From the NCBI GenBank assembly GCA_031446125.1, contig CP132909.1, forward strand, positions 62,001 through 126,000: a DNA stretch of 64,000 nt, read 5' to 3'. Shown one piece after another: positions 20,362 to 30,690 of the stretch. The stretch comes from Arsenophonus sp031446125. Its GTDB lineage: Bacteria; Pseudomonadota; Gammaproteobacteria; Enterobacterales; Enterobacteriaceae. Positions within the stretch are counted from its first letter, which is position 1; each line of letters begins with the position of its first letter. The position numbers and the translations under genes are program-made. The notes beneath the pieces were generated by a model. That model worked only from the letters and a program-made list of their open reading frames with translations. It made no database searches and was not told where the DNA came from.

Positions 20362-21621
20362 ATGAATCTTACCGAATTAAAAAATACGCCAGTTTCTGAA
20401 TTAATTACTATTGGCGAAGGTATGGGATTAGAAAATTTACCTCGTATGAGAAAACAGGACATTATTTTTTCTATTTTGAAGCAGCATGCTAAAAGTGGAG
20501 AATATATTTTTGGTGATGGCGTATTAGAAATTTTACAGGATGGATTTGGATTTCTTCGGTCTGCTGATAGTTCGTATTTAGCAGGTCCTGATGATATTTA
20601 TGTTTCTCCTAGTCAAATTCGCCGTTTTAATTTACGAACAGGTGATACCATTTCTGGAAAAATTCGTCCTCCGAAAGAGGGAGAACGTTATTTTGCTTTG
20701 TTAAAAGTCAATGAAGTAAATTTTGATAAACCTGAAAATGCCCGAAGTAAAATTTTGTTTGAAAATTTAACACCATTACATGCCAATAGTCGGTTGCGTA
20801 TGGAACGTGGTAATGGATCTACAGAAGATTTAACTGCCCGTGTTTTAGATTTATCTGCTCCTATTGGACGTGGACAACGTGGTTTAATTGTTGCTCCGCC
20901 AAAAGCAGGTAAAACTATGTTATTACAAAATATTGCTGCTAATATTGCCAATAATTATCTGGATTGTGTTTTGATGGTTTTGCTGATTGATGAAAGACCC
21001 GAAGAAGTAACGGAAATGCAACGTTTAGTAAAAGGGGAAGTCATTGCTTCTACTTTTGATGAACCTGCATCTCGTCACGTACAGGTTTCTGAAATGGTTA
21101 TAGAAAAAGCCAAACGTTTAGTTGAACACAAAAAAGATGTTATTATTCTTTTAGATTCTATCACACGTCTTGCTCGTGCTTACAATACTGTCATTCCTTC
21201 TTCTGGAAAAGTATTAACTGGTGGAGTTGATGCAAATGCTTTACATCGTCCTAAACGTTTTTTTGGGGCTGCCCGTAATGTAAAAGAAGGTGGAAGTTTG
21301 ACAATTATTGCTACGGCTTTGGTAGATACAGGATCGAAAATGGATGAAGTAATATATGAAGAATTTAAGGGTACAGGAAATATGGAATTAAATTTATCAA
21401 GAAAAATAGCAGAAAAACGTGTTTTTCCAGCAATTGATTATAACCGATCTGGTACTCGTAAGGAAGAATTGTTAACTTTACCGGATGAGTTACAAAAGAT
21501 GTGGATCTTACGTAAAATCATTCATCCTATGGGCGAAATTGATGCAATGGAATTTTTAATAAATAAATTAGCTATGACAAAAACTAATAATGAATTTTTT
21601 GATTTTATGAAACGTTCTTAA
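20362..21621 (+). CDS. rho: transcription termination factor Rho
   Basis: Hexameric RNA helicase that ends transcription at C-rich sites. The 419 residues equal E. coli Rho and are among the best conserved in the window. The N-terminal region (MNLTELKNTPVSEL) leads into the cold-shock-like RNA-binding domain (DGFGFLRS, DDIYVSPSQIRRF). The ATPase domain has Walker A PPKAGKT, Walker B VIILLDSITRLARAYN, the Q-loop region SGKVLTGGVDANAL and the R-loop area. Its retention is notable because a genome this AT-poor in C would offer few classic Rho sites. Confidence 0.97.
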   Translation: MNLTELKNTPVSELITIGEGMGLENLPRMRKQDIIFSILKQHAKSGEYIFGDGVLEILQDGFGFLRSADSSYLAGPDDIYVSPSQIRRFNLRTGDTISGKIRPPKEGERYFALLKVNEVNFDKPENARSKILFENLTPLHANSRLRMERGNGSTEDLTARVLDLSAPIGRGQRGLIVAPPKAGKTMLLQNIAANIANNYLDCVLMVLLIDERPEEVTEMQRLVKGEVIASTFDEPASRHVQVSEMVIEKAKRLVEHKKDVIILLDSITRLARAYNTVIPSSGKVLTGGVDANALHRPKRFFGAARNVKEGGSLTIIATALVDTGSKMDEVIYEEFKGTGNMELNLSRKIAEKRVFPAIDYNRSGTRKEELLTLPDELQKMWILRKIIHPMGEIDAMEFLINKLAMTKTNNEFFDFMKRS

Positions 21622-21635
21622 TTTAATTTATAATT

Positions 21636-21665
21636 ATTTTTATTTAATTTAAATAAAAATTTTTT
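21636..21665 (+). terminator. intrinsic terminator of rho
   Basis: ATTTTTATTT (21636-21645) and AAATAAAAAT (21651-21660) form a perfect 10-bp stem with a 5-nt loop, followed by five T. It begins 15 bp after the rho stop. Confidence 0.5.
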
Positions 21666-22507
21666 ATTTTGGTAAAACAATATTAATATTATACTTTATT
21701 ATAATTCAATAATTATAGTTTATTGTATTATTATTTTAGTTTAGAAATATTTTTGAAGAAATGAATTCATTATAATAATATTTTTTATAAATTTATTAAG
21801 AAATTAAATAAATTAAAATATGCTTTTAAAAATATAATTTTTATATATAGAGATATATAAGAAAATGAAAATTTAATAGATATTTTTTAATCTCTCTTTT
21901 TAAGAGAAATTTTATGTTTTTTGATCAGTTATTTAATAATATTTAAATTTAATTATATAAATATCGTAAACATAATGTATAAAAAATAAAATAGGATAAA
22001 TTTTATTTTTTAAAAATATAAATTATCTTTATTAAAAGATTTAATCCGAAAAATCATTTGCATTTGAAATAAAAGTATAATTTTTATGTATTGTAAAAAT
22101 TTTTTTTTTAAAAAAACATATATTAAAAATAGTTTTTAAAAGTGTTAATTAAAAATTAAAAATATATAAAAATTATTAAAAAATATATTTAAGCACTTTT
22201 TTTTCAAAAAAAAAGTTTTGAAATATTATTTTTGTTTTTAAAATTTATATTCAAATTTTTAAAAATTTTGATTATTTTTAAATAAATTTCTATAAATTTA
22301 AATTATCAGAAAGTTTTTTAATATTTTATTAATAAGTATAAAAATTTATTTTTAAAATATAATTTTTAAAATATAGAATAACTCCATTTTTATAATATTA
22401 ATATATAATTAATTTATTTCTTGCAATAATTAAAGAATTTTTTTAAAAAAACAAATTTTTTTCTTAAAAGAAAGTGAATTAATTTTATTAAGTAGGAGAA
22501 ATTTAAT
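21666..22507. other. spacer after rho (lost wec region, left part)
   Basis: In E. coli the enterobacterial common antigen genes start here. Nothing recognisable remains. Confidence 0.6.
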
Positions 22508-22618
22508 GTGATTTATTTATTAAATTTGCCGGAATTTTTGAAATGGCTAAGTTATTTTTATTATCTTAAATACTATTTTGGTGATTTATTTCTGTTTTTT
22601 ATGCGTTTAATGCGATAA
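22508..22618 (+). pseudogene. possible remnant of a membrane-protein gene
   Basis: A GTG-started frame of 36 codons has a good ribosome site, AGGAG at 22494-22498, nine bases upstream. It encodes a very hydrophobic peptide with Trp, Pro and Glu residues (LPEFLKWL), richer in composition than random A/T filler. The T-rich bias of the plus strand continues to about 23.8 kb, as membrane-protein genes would give, but stops break every frame. I cannot identify the family. It could be the start of a decayed wec-region or yifK gene, or chance. Confidence 0.25.
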
Positions 22619-23900
22619 ATGTTTTTTATTGAAGATATTGTATAGAGTATTTTTTATTTTTTTATGAATATTTTAGTCCTTATTAATGTTGATGTTTAAT
22701 AAATTATAGTTATTTATTAATCTGGTTTTTTTAGAAATACTAGAAATAATAGTAATTTAAATATATTTAAAATTTTGCTTTTCTCATCTATTAAAATAAA
22801 TTTTTGATCTGTTTTTGTTAGATTTTAATTAGTTTATTTATTAGTATTACGTTTTTATGATAAGTTAATTTTTTTTTAAAATTAAAATTTTTACAATTAT
22901 TACTATAATTTTAATAGATTATATTTAATTTTTATTATTTTTTTGTAATATTCTATTCTACTAATTAGTATAAATAATTTTATGGTAAATGATGTTTTTT
23001 TATGGATTATTAATATTTTTTTGTAATAGATTGTTTATAAAGAATTTTAATGAATTAAAATAACTCTCGAAGAAATTAAAAAATCAAATATTAAAATTAA
23101 AAATTAAAATATTTTATTGAAAATTATTATTTTTCTCTAGGCCTTATTTTTTTAGCTTATTTTCTTGTAAATAATAATTTTAATGGTAGTTTTTTTTACA
23201 AATATTCAGTATATAAGTATTATATTTGCTGCTTTTGAGTATGAATTTTTTTGTATACTTATCATCGTATTTTCAGTTTTTAATGTTATTATTTGTAGTG
23301 GCTGTTGTATAATGTATACTTATTGAAACATTTTTTTTGCAATTTTTTGAAAAAGTAAAGTAATGGTAAAAAAAATATTTTTTGTACAATTTATTATAAA
23401 AAAGTTTTATAATTAAAATTATTGGTTTAGCTTAAATTTCTTGTCTCCTATTTATAATTGAAAAAAAATTATTTACAGTGTCAGTGTATTATTATTTATG
23501 ATATTATAATTTTAATAATATTAAGTTAACGTAGTTTTAAAAAATACATAACAGAAAATTAAAAAAATTATATTTTAAAATCAATATTATTTTTCTTATA
23601 TGAATTACTTTACATTATTTTTTTTGCTTTATGTTCTAATAAAATGATTTTTAATATAGAGATTTCTTTTTTATTTTTTTCTGTTGATTTTTATTTTTTT
23701 TTGTTCTATTTTTAAAATATTGTTTTTCTTATCAATTATGTCAAACTTTATTTTAATAATTAATTTTGTTATATTTATTTTAAAAGTAGCTGTTTTTTTA
23801 AGAATGTATATAATTTTCTAATTATAAAAAAATATCAGATACTTTATAATAAAATTCATATAAATTAATTTAATAATATTTTTTATGTATATTTTTATTT
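22619..23900. other. T-rich spacer before the tRNA cluster
   Basis: Noticeably T-rich on the plus strand compared with other spacers, with more G and C, but no frame is longer than a few dozen codons. It is probably decayed coding sequence from the wec/yifK interval. Confidence 0.4.
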
Positions 23901-23975
<75 letters not shown>

Positions 23976-24025
23976 TTTTATTTTATATTTTTTCGTTATT
24001 TTTATTAATATTTAAATGGTTTTAT

Positions 24026-24099
24026 GGTGGCTATAGCTCAGTTGGTAGAGCTCCGGATTGTGATTCCGGTTGTCATGGGTTCGAATCCCATTAGTCACC
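24026..24099 (+). tRNA. tRNA-His (GUG)
   Basis: Counterpart of E. coli hisR. The anticodon loop TTGTGAT gives GTG. The encoded extra G at -1 (24026) faces C73 (24099), the histidine identity pair. The CCA end is eroded: CAA follows. Confidence 0.95.
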
Positions 24100-24132
24100 C
24101 AATAAATTTTGTTTATCTTCATCTTTTTGATT

Positions 24133-24219
24133 GCGATTGTGGCGGAATTGGTAGACGCACTAACTTCAGATGTTAGTATTCTTTTTATGAATGTAGGGGT
24201 TCAAGTCCCCTCTTTCGCA
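24133..24219 (+). tRNA. tRNA-Leu (CAG)
   Basis: Class II tRNA, counterpart of E. coli leuT. The anticodon loop TTCAGAT gives CAG, but position 37 is A instead of G. The acceptor GCGATTG faces CTTTCGC, leaving two adjacent U-U mismatches at 5-68 and 6-67. CCA is not encoded (A then TAA). Confidence 0.93.
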
Positions 24220-24271
24220 TAATAAATTATAAATAATGTTATCAATAAATGCATAAGATAATAAAAAAAAT

Positions 24272-24345
24272 CGGCGAGTAGCGCAGGTTGGTAGCGCAAC
24301 TGGTTTGGGACCAGTAGGTCGGAGGTTCAAATCCTCTCTCGCCGA
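24272..24345 (+). tRNA. tRNA-Pro (UGG)
   Basis: Counterpart of E. coli proM, last of the cluster. The anticodon loop TTTGGGA gives TGG with G37 retained. The acceptor is CGGCGAG/CTCGCCG. The CCA has become TCA in the genome. Confidence 0.95.
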
Positions 24346-24978
24346 TCATAATAAAATATATTTTGTAATTTTTTTTGTTTTTAAAATTTTTTTCTATTGC
24401 ATCATAATAAATATAATTTAAAATTTTATTTTAAAAATTTTTTTTGATGTAAAAGTATTGTAACTATAAATTATAAAATTTTTTATTGTATTATGATAAT
24501 TTTTTTGTGATTTTATGATTATTGTTAAAGCAGATTTGATAAAAAAATTTTTTCATATTTTAGATAATGTTAATAAAAATTTATATCTAATATTAAATAT
24601 AGTATAAAACATTAGCAAAAATTAATGATTTATTAAAAATTTTCTATTTTTTAAAAATTAAACAACCATTAATTTTATATAATACGATATGGATAATACT
24701 AAAATAAATTAAAAATAAATTTTTTATGGAGTTCATATATAGATTATTGTTAAATTGCAAGTAATTTTGAATATAAATATTTTAAAATCGTTTTATTAAA
24801 AATATCTATTTATTAAAATAACTAATTTTATTATAATAAAAATTTTATTTTTTTAATTTTTTTTAACATTCATATTTTTTGAGTTGTTTTAAAAAAATGT
24901 ATTAATTTATTTTATTTTTATTTGATTAATTTTTGAATATATGAAGTATAATTTATAAAATTTTATAAAATTATGAAT
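24346..24978. other. spacer where hemX/hemY stood
   Basis: In E. coli aslA/B and hemYX lie between proM and hemD; no trace is recognisable. hemD transcription ends here, with an imperfect A/T palindrome near 24948-24974. Confidence 0.55.
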
Positions 24979-25715
24979 TTACAATAATGTTTGAATTAAA
25001 GCATAATTTTTAGCACTTTTAGCTGTTGTTGTTGATTTCCAACCCAATTGATGAGCCATATTAGCTAAACGTTTACTAACAATAATTAGATGACGAGATA
25101 ATAACCAAGATTTATTATCCTTTGTAATTAAATTGAATAGTGAATTTAACATTTCTCCACTAGTTACAATAATTGTTTTAATATTTGCATTTTGACATTG
25201 TATTTGAAATAATTTTGTATCATATTTTATCTTTTGACGTTTATAACACTCACAATAATCAACATCACTTCCTCGTAATTTTAATGTTTTTTCAATTAAT
25301 TCTCTTCCACCATTTCCTCGTAATAGTAAAGATTTTTTTCCTTTAAGAAATTGTAAAGAAGATAATGCAAGTAATGTTTCACTGTTTTCTCCTTTTTGAG
25401 ATCGTTGAATTGGTAAATTAGTTAACATTTTAAATATTTCTGTTGTTGAGTTTCCTATACCATAATAAAATAAGTTATGAGGCCATTTTTTTTTTATTAA
25501 TTTCAGTGCTGAATTAGCATACCAGACTGCGTTTTTTGACAAAAAAAAATCAGATCTGCATGGTTTAATTGACTTAATTTGATTGGTAAAAGTATAATTT
25601 CATTACTTGGGATAATTTCGATTAATGGAAAATGAAGCACACTCATACCTATAGACCTAATCATTTGTGCAAGTTTTTTTCCATCCGGATTTGGTTTTGT
25701 AATTAATATGCTCAT
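24979..25715 (-). CDS. hemD: uroporphyrinogen-III synthase, frameshifted at a 9-base homopolymer
   Basis: Closes hydroxymethylbilane to uroporphyrinogen III in heme synthesis. Translation from the start at 25715 gives MSILITKPNPDGKKLAQMIRS and reaches HADLIFF, all matching E. coli HemD. The frame then breaks at a run of nine T in the coding strand (A9 at 25541-25549). The next frame resumes immediately with LSKNAVWYANSAL and runs to the normal end, including LLRGNGGRELI and VVTSGEMLNSLF. One extra T restores a single frame of about 245 codons (E. coli 246). It follows hemC by 17 bp in one operon. Since hemA and hemC are intact, the pathway makes sense only if some full-length HemD is made. 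Confidence 0.88.
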
Positions 25716-25732
25716 ATAATTATTTTTCTTAA

Positions 25733-26653
25733 TTACATTTTATTAAGAATATTTTGACCTCCATTATTCAGTAACTCTTTTGCAAGTGCAATGCTTGATT
25801 TTGTGACTTCTTCAGGTTTAAATTTTTTTTCTCCTCGAATAATTTCACTACCATCTGGCAAACCAACAAGTGCTCTTAGCCAAATATGTTTTTTTTCCCA
25901 AATAGCATGACTACACATTGGAACTTGACAACTGCCTTCTAAGTGATAATTAACTATGCGTTCTGCTTGAATACAGATAGCAGTTTTATAATGATGTAAT
26001 GGTTTTAAAAAAGATTGTATATAATAATCTTCAAGACGACATTCTATTCCAATGGCACCTTGTCCAACAGAAGGCAATAATTTTTTTGTAGATATAGGCA
26101 TACGTATTCGTTTTTTTAAACCAAGTCTTTTAAGACCAGCAACAGCAAGAATTAAAGCATCATATTTATCATCATCTAATTTATTTAATCTTGTTTCTAT
26201 ATTACCTCTTAAATCTTTAAAAACTAAGTGAGGGTATAAATGAGATATTTGGCATTGACGACGTAAACTTGATGTTCCTACAGTACTTCCTATGATTAAT
26301 GAATCAATAGAATTATATTTATTAGATATGAAAGCATCACGAGGATCTTCTCTTTTACAGATAGTTATTAATCCTAAATTTTCTGGAAAATTTATTGGTA
26401 TGTCTTTGATAGAATGCACTGCAATATCGGCTTGTTTATTTAGTAATGCATTCTCTAGTTCTTTAATAAATAAACCTTTTCCACCAATTTTTGACAGAGG
26501 AGTATCTATTAAAATATCGCCTTGAGTAATTATTGGAATAATTTTAATTTTTAATTTTGGATGGTATTTTTCTAGTTGTTTTTTTACAAAAATAGCTTGC
26601 CACATTGCTAATGGACTTTTTCTAGTAGCTATACGTATTATTTTTAGTGACAT
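25733..26653 (-). CDS. hemC: porphobilinogen deaminase
   Basis: Joins four porphobilinogens into hydroxymethylbilane. The 306 residues compare with about 313 in E. coli. Cys242 in EGSCQVPMC, which holds the dipyrromethane cofactor, is at the same number as in E. coli. Also seen are RIATRKSPLAMWQA at the N-terminus, HSIKDIP with the catalytic Asp, GTSSLRRQCQ and LRGNIETRLNKLD. It is the first gene of a hemC-hemD operon on the minus strand. Confidence 0.96.
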   Translation of the reverse strand: MSLKIIRIATRKSPLAMWQAIFVKKQLEKYHPKLKIKIIPIITQGDILIDTPLSKIGGKGLFIKELENALLNKQADIAVHSIKDIPINFPENLGLITICKREDPRDAFISNKYNSIDSLIIGSTVGTSSLRRQCQISHLYPHLVFKDLRGNIETRLNKLDDDKYDALILAVAGLKRLGLKKRIRMPISTKKLLPSVGQGAIGIECRLEDYYIQSFLKPLHHYKTAICIQAERIVNYHLEGSCQVPMCSHAIWEKKHIWLRALVGLPDGSEIIRGEKKFKPEEVTKSSIALAKELLNNGGQNILNKM

Positions 26654-28174
26654 ACTGTAATTTTTCTTATTAAAGTGAGAGTTAAATATGAATTATTAAG
26701 TAATGTAATTAAATTTATTAGAAAGTTTAATATTTTTAATTACATTTAATTATTGTATATAATTTTAATATTTAAAATAGTATCTTTAATAAAGATATTT
26801 TTTTTTGTTAAAGACTATTTTGTATAAAATATAAATGTATTAAATATATAAAATATGAAGTATTATAAAAAATGATTTATATATTTAATACAGTTTGTTT
26901 AATAAATAATCTTTATTTTCTTATAAAAATTATCACGGTTGTTTATTTTTATTTTTTTCTAAATATTGAAATTTTTTATTTAATTGAATTTTGTAATAAA
27001 TTAATTTTAGATATTTTTTATATTTTGGTATTTAGATTTTAATCAAAAAAATATTTGTATTTAATAAATAATTGAATTTGTATTTATTTTTATGCATTTC
27101 AAATTAAAAATAGTTATGATATTTTATAATTGGAAATTAAATAATTATTTATATAATTCATATATTGTGTTTATATGTATTTTAAATACTGAAAATATTA
27201 AAGAACTTTAAACTAAAAAACAATAATTTAATTTTATGTACTAAATTTTAGAATTTATAATTTTTAATTTATACATTTTAGTTATTGATTTAAAATAAAT
27301 AATTTATTGAATGAAATAAAGTGATATTTTTTACATTTAATAAATTTAGTATTTAATTAATTGTTTTTAAAAAAATAAATATTTTTTATAATTTGATTAT
27401 TACTTTTTTGATAAAAGTATTTTAATTTTAAATTAACAAATATTTTTTTTAGAATAAAAGAACTGATCATTACATTATTGATAATACCATAAAAAAATAT
27501 ATTTCTGATTCTCGTATTATAAAGATGTACTGAACTTGATCAGATACTTTTTTCTTATAAAATAAAACTAAAATAAAAAAAGTTGCAATTCATTTATTAA
27601 TTTACCATATGTAGTAAAATTAATACATCAAATATATTTCTAATTTTAGTTAGATTTGAATAAATTATTTAAATTTTTAAAAAATGTTCTGTGCTCTTAA
27701 AAAATTGTAAAAAAATAATTTTTTTTAAAAAATTGTATTATAAAGTATTTATTTTTTTTTATGAGAATGTTGATCGATTAATAAAATTAATATAATATTT
27801 GTATTTAAGATAATAATTATTTTTTAATATTTTTAAAAATTGATTTTTAGAATTATTAAGTATTATTTTAGTATAAATTTATATAATTTTTAATATATGG
27901 ATATTAATTTTAGATTAATTGTATATTAAAAAATATTTTTAAAATTAATAATCAAAAGAAAATATAATCCTTGATGTTTTTCAATTTATGGCATTGTGAT
28001 AAAAAATAAATTTTTTCTATATTTTTAAATAAAAACTTAATAAATATTTTTTTAAAAAAGTATTTTTATAATAAATAATTTTTTGTTTATTGTATTGAAT
28101 CATTTGATGATTATCTATTTATTATTAATTTTTTATTTATTTTTATTTCTAAAAATAAAAAGGATAAAAAATTA
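26654..28174. other. 1.5-kb spacer where cyaA/cyaY stood
   Basis: Divergent spacer between hemC and lptM. Adenylate cyclase and cyaY occupy it in E. coli; no trace remains, so cAMP signalling is probably lost at this locus. No structured RNA was recognised. Confidence 0.6.
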
Positions 28175-28369
28175 ATGATTAAAATATTTAATATAGAAAA
28201 AAAAATTTTTTTTGTAATTTTGATAAGCGTTTTATTAAACTTACTTTCAGGTTGTGGTATAAAAGATGTTCTTTATTTAAGTTCTGAAGTAATCAAAAGT
28301 AATAAAAATCAAGAAGATGAATTCTTATCAAAAGATGTATCCAGAATTGATAAAAAATATCATCATTAA
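28175..28369 (+). CDS. lptM: small lipoprotein LptM (YifL)
   Basis: Short lipoprotein that in E. coli helps the LptDE translocon mature. The 64 residues start with a signal peptide ending in the lipobox LLSGC, and the GCGIKDVLYL segment aligns with GCGLKGPLYF of E. coli YifL; the tail is poorly conserved, as usual. AAGGA lies 11 bases before the ATG. Position just before dapF is the same as in E. coli and supports the call for such a short frame. Confidence 0.82.
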   Translation: MIKIFNIEKKIFFVILISVLLNLLSGCGIKDVLYLSSEVIKSNKNQEDEFLSKDVSRIDKKYHH

Positions 28370-28414
28370 TCGATTAATTAAACATGTAATTTTTTGATTA
28401 TGATGGAGTAGAAA

Positions 28415-29239
28415 ATGCAATTTTCAAAAATGCATAGTTTGGGTAATGATTTTATGGTGGTAGATGCAGTTGCTCAAAATATTTTATTCTCTGCTGAGTT
28501 AATTTGTCATTTATCAGATCGTCATAAGGGCATTGGTTTTGATCAGCTTTTGTTGGTTGAAGCACCTCATGATCCAGATCTTGATTTTCATTATCGTATT
28601 TTTAATTCTGATGGTAGTGAAGTCTTTCAATGTGGTAATGGTGCTCGTTGTTTTGCGCATTTTGTTCGTCTTAAAAAATTAACTCATAAACGTAATATAA
28701 AAGTTAGCACTAAATCAGGAAAAATGACATTATTTATATTAAAGAATCAAGATGTTTGTGTAAAAATGGGTGTACCTCAATTTGAGCCACATAAAGTACC
28801 ATTTAAAGCTGTTAACGTAAAAAAAAAATATACAATTAAACTTAAAAATAAGAGAATATTATGTGGTGTAGTTTCGATAGGTAATCCACATTGTGTTTTA
28901 CAGGTTAAAAATATTGATACTACTGAGGTTTCATCATTAGGTAGTTTTCTCGAAAAACATGAACTTTTTCCTGAGCGAACTAATGTTGGTTTTATGCAAA
29001 TTATAAACAATAAAAATATTCGATTGCGCGTATACGAACGTGGTGTAGGAGAAACAAAGGCTTGTGGAAGTGGTGCCTGTGCTGCTGTTGCTGTTGGTAT
29101 TCAGCAAGGTTTGTTACAAAAAAATGTTACTGTTGATTTACCTGGTGGTATTGTAAAAATTTTTTGGAATGGATTTGGTCATTCTTTGTTTATGAGTGGT
29201 CCTGCAACACATGTTTATGATGGTGTTATTAATGTATAA
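28415..29239 (+). CDS. dapF: diaminopimelate epimerase
   Basis: Converts LL- to meso-diaminopimelate for lysine and peptidoglycan. The 274 residues equal the E. coli length. The two catalytic cysteines are at the expected numbers, Cys73 in QCGNGARC and Cys217 in KACGSGAC. The start MQFSKMHSLGNDFMVVD is family-typical, with GGAG 8 bases upstream. An in-frame A10 run lies at 28819-28828. Together with murJ and amiD it indicates a maintained peptidoglycan layer. Confidence 0.97.
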   Translation: MQFSKMHSLGNDFMVVDAVAQNILFSAELICHLSDRHKGIGFDQLLLVEAPHDPDLDFHYRIFNSDGSEVFQCGNGARCFAHFVRLKKLTHKRNIKVSTKSGKMTLFILKNQDVCVKMGVPQFEPHKVPFKAVNVKKKYTIKLKNKRILCGVVSIGNPHCVLQVKNIDTTEVSSLGSFLEKHELFPERTNVGFMQIINNKNIRLRVYERGVGETKACGSGACAAVAVGIQQGLLQKNVTVDLPGGIVKIFWNGFGHSLFMSGPATHVYDGVINV

Positions 29240-29391
29240 AGTTATATTTTTTATTAAAATTATATGCTTTATAAAACTATTTTTTTAAGTATTATTCAAA
29301 ATAAAAGTTTAATGTTTTAAAAAAAATATTTTTTCTTACAATATAATTTCTCTTTGTAAAATATTTTTTTATAACTTAAAATTCTATTTTC

Positions 29392-29417
29392 CTGTACTTT
29401 GGTACAGTTTATTTTTT
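29392..29417 (+). terminator. intrinsic terminator of dapF
   Basis: CTGTAC (29392-29397) and GTACAG (29402-29407) form a perfect stem around TTTG, followed by TTTATTTTTT. Its G/C content is high for this genome. It lies between the convergent dapF and ychF. Confidence 0.7.
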
Positions 29418-29487
29418 AAAGTTAAAAAATTGTTTTTTAAAAATAATTTCAACTATCATTTTTTGTGTATTATAGAATTTTAATTAT

Positions 29488-30579
29488 CTATTTTTTAAAT
29501 AAAAAATAGATAATATCACCATCTTGTATAATATAATTTTTTCCCTCACTGCGCATTTTTCCAGCTGATTTCGCAGCTGTTTCTCCTTTATATTTAACAA
29601 AATCAGAGAATGAAATAGTTTGTGCACGTATGAATCCTTTTTTAAAATCTGAATGAATTTTTCCAGCTGCTTCTGGTGCAGTTGTATTAATTGGAATACT
29701 CCAAGCACGGATTTCTTTTGGCCCAGAAGTAAAAAAAGTATGTAAATTTAATAAATTATAACCAGCTAGCAATACTTTATTAAAACCAGTGAGTGTCATA
29801 TTAAATTCAATCATAAATTCTTTACGTTCATTTTTTTTTAGTTTGCTAATATCTGATTCGATAATGGCACATATTGGTATAACAATAGTATCTTCTTCTT
29901 TAGCTATTAACTTTACGGTATTTAAATAAGAATTATGAATAAAATTATTTTCACTAACATTTGCAATATATATGATGGGTTTTAAAGTCAAAAAACTAAG
30001 ATATTTAATTAGTTTTTTTTCTTCTTTTTTTAATGCTAGACTACGTAACATACGAGATTTTTCGAGATGATGGCAACACTTTAATAAAGTGTTTAATCTA
30101 ATTTTGATTTCTTGTGTTTGATTTTTGTGTTTTTTGTATATTCTATTAATCGCTTGTTCACAAATATCTAAATCAGATAATATTAATTCAGTATTGACGG
30201 TATTAATATCAATTAATGGATTAATTTTTCCATTAACATGTGTAATATTATTATTATCAAAGCACCGAATAACATGTATTATAACTTCAGTTTCACGGAT
30301 ATTGTTTAAAAATTGATTACCTAACCCCTCTCCTCTAGATGCTCCTCTTACTAATCCAGCAATATCAACAAATTCTATTTTAGTGGGTAATATTTTTTCT
30401 GGTTTAACAATTTTAGCCAATGTATTAAGACGAGGATCAGGAATTGCTACAATAGCATTGTTAGGTTTTATAGTGCAAAATGGAAAATTTTCTGCTTTAA
30501 TATTAGATTTAGTAAGTGCATTAAAAAGTGTTGATTTTCCTACATTTGGTAAACCAATAATGCCACATTTAAATCCCAT
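29488..30579 (-). CDS. ychF: redox-regulated ATPase/GTPase YchF
   Basis: Universally conserved Obg-family P-loop protein (OLA1) that binds ATP and ribosomes and is tied to oxidative-stress responses. The 363 residues equal E. coli YchF. The P-loop GLPNVGKST is at residues 8-16, the switch region DIAGLVRGASRGEGLGNQFL follows, and a C-terminal TGS domain includes IRAWSIPINTTAPEAAGKIHSDF and EGKNYIIQDGDIIYF. It is transcribed away from pth's start with a 111-bp gap, in the E. coli order ychF-pth. Confidence 0.96.
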   Translation of the reverse strand: MGFKCGIIGLPNVGKSTLFNALTKSNIKAENFPFCTIKPNNAIVAIPDPRLNTLAKIVKPEKILPTKIEFVDIAGLVRGASRGEGLGNQFLNNIRETEVIIHVIRCFDNNNITHVNGKINPLIDINTVNTELILSDLDICEQAINRIYKKHKNQTQEIKIRLNTLLKCCHHLEKSRMLRSLALKKEEKKLIKYLSFLTLKPIIYIANVSENNFIHNSYLNTVKLIAKEEDTIVIPICAIIESDISKLKKNERKEFMIEFNMTLTGFNKVLLAGYNLLNLHTFFTSGPKEIRAWSIPINTTAPEAAGKIHSDFKKGFIRAQTISFSDFVKYKGETAAKSAGKMRSEGKNYIIQDGDIIYFLFKK

Positions 30580-30690
30580 AATTAATGTTACCTTATGTTA
30601 ATATTTCTTTATTCTAAGAAAGAGTAATGAATATATTTATTAATAAATAATATATATAATATTAATTATATATAAATATAATCATTATTT

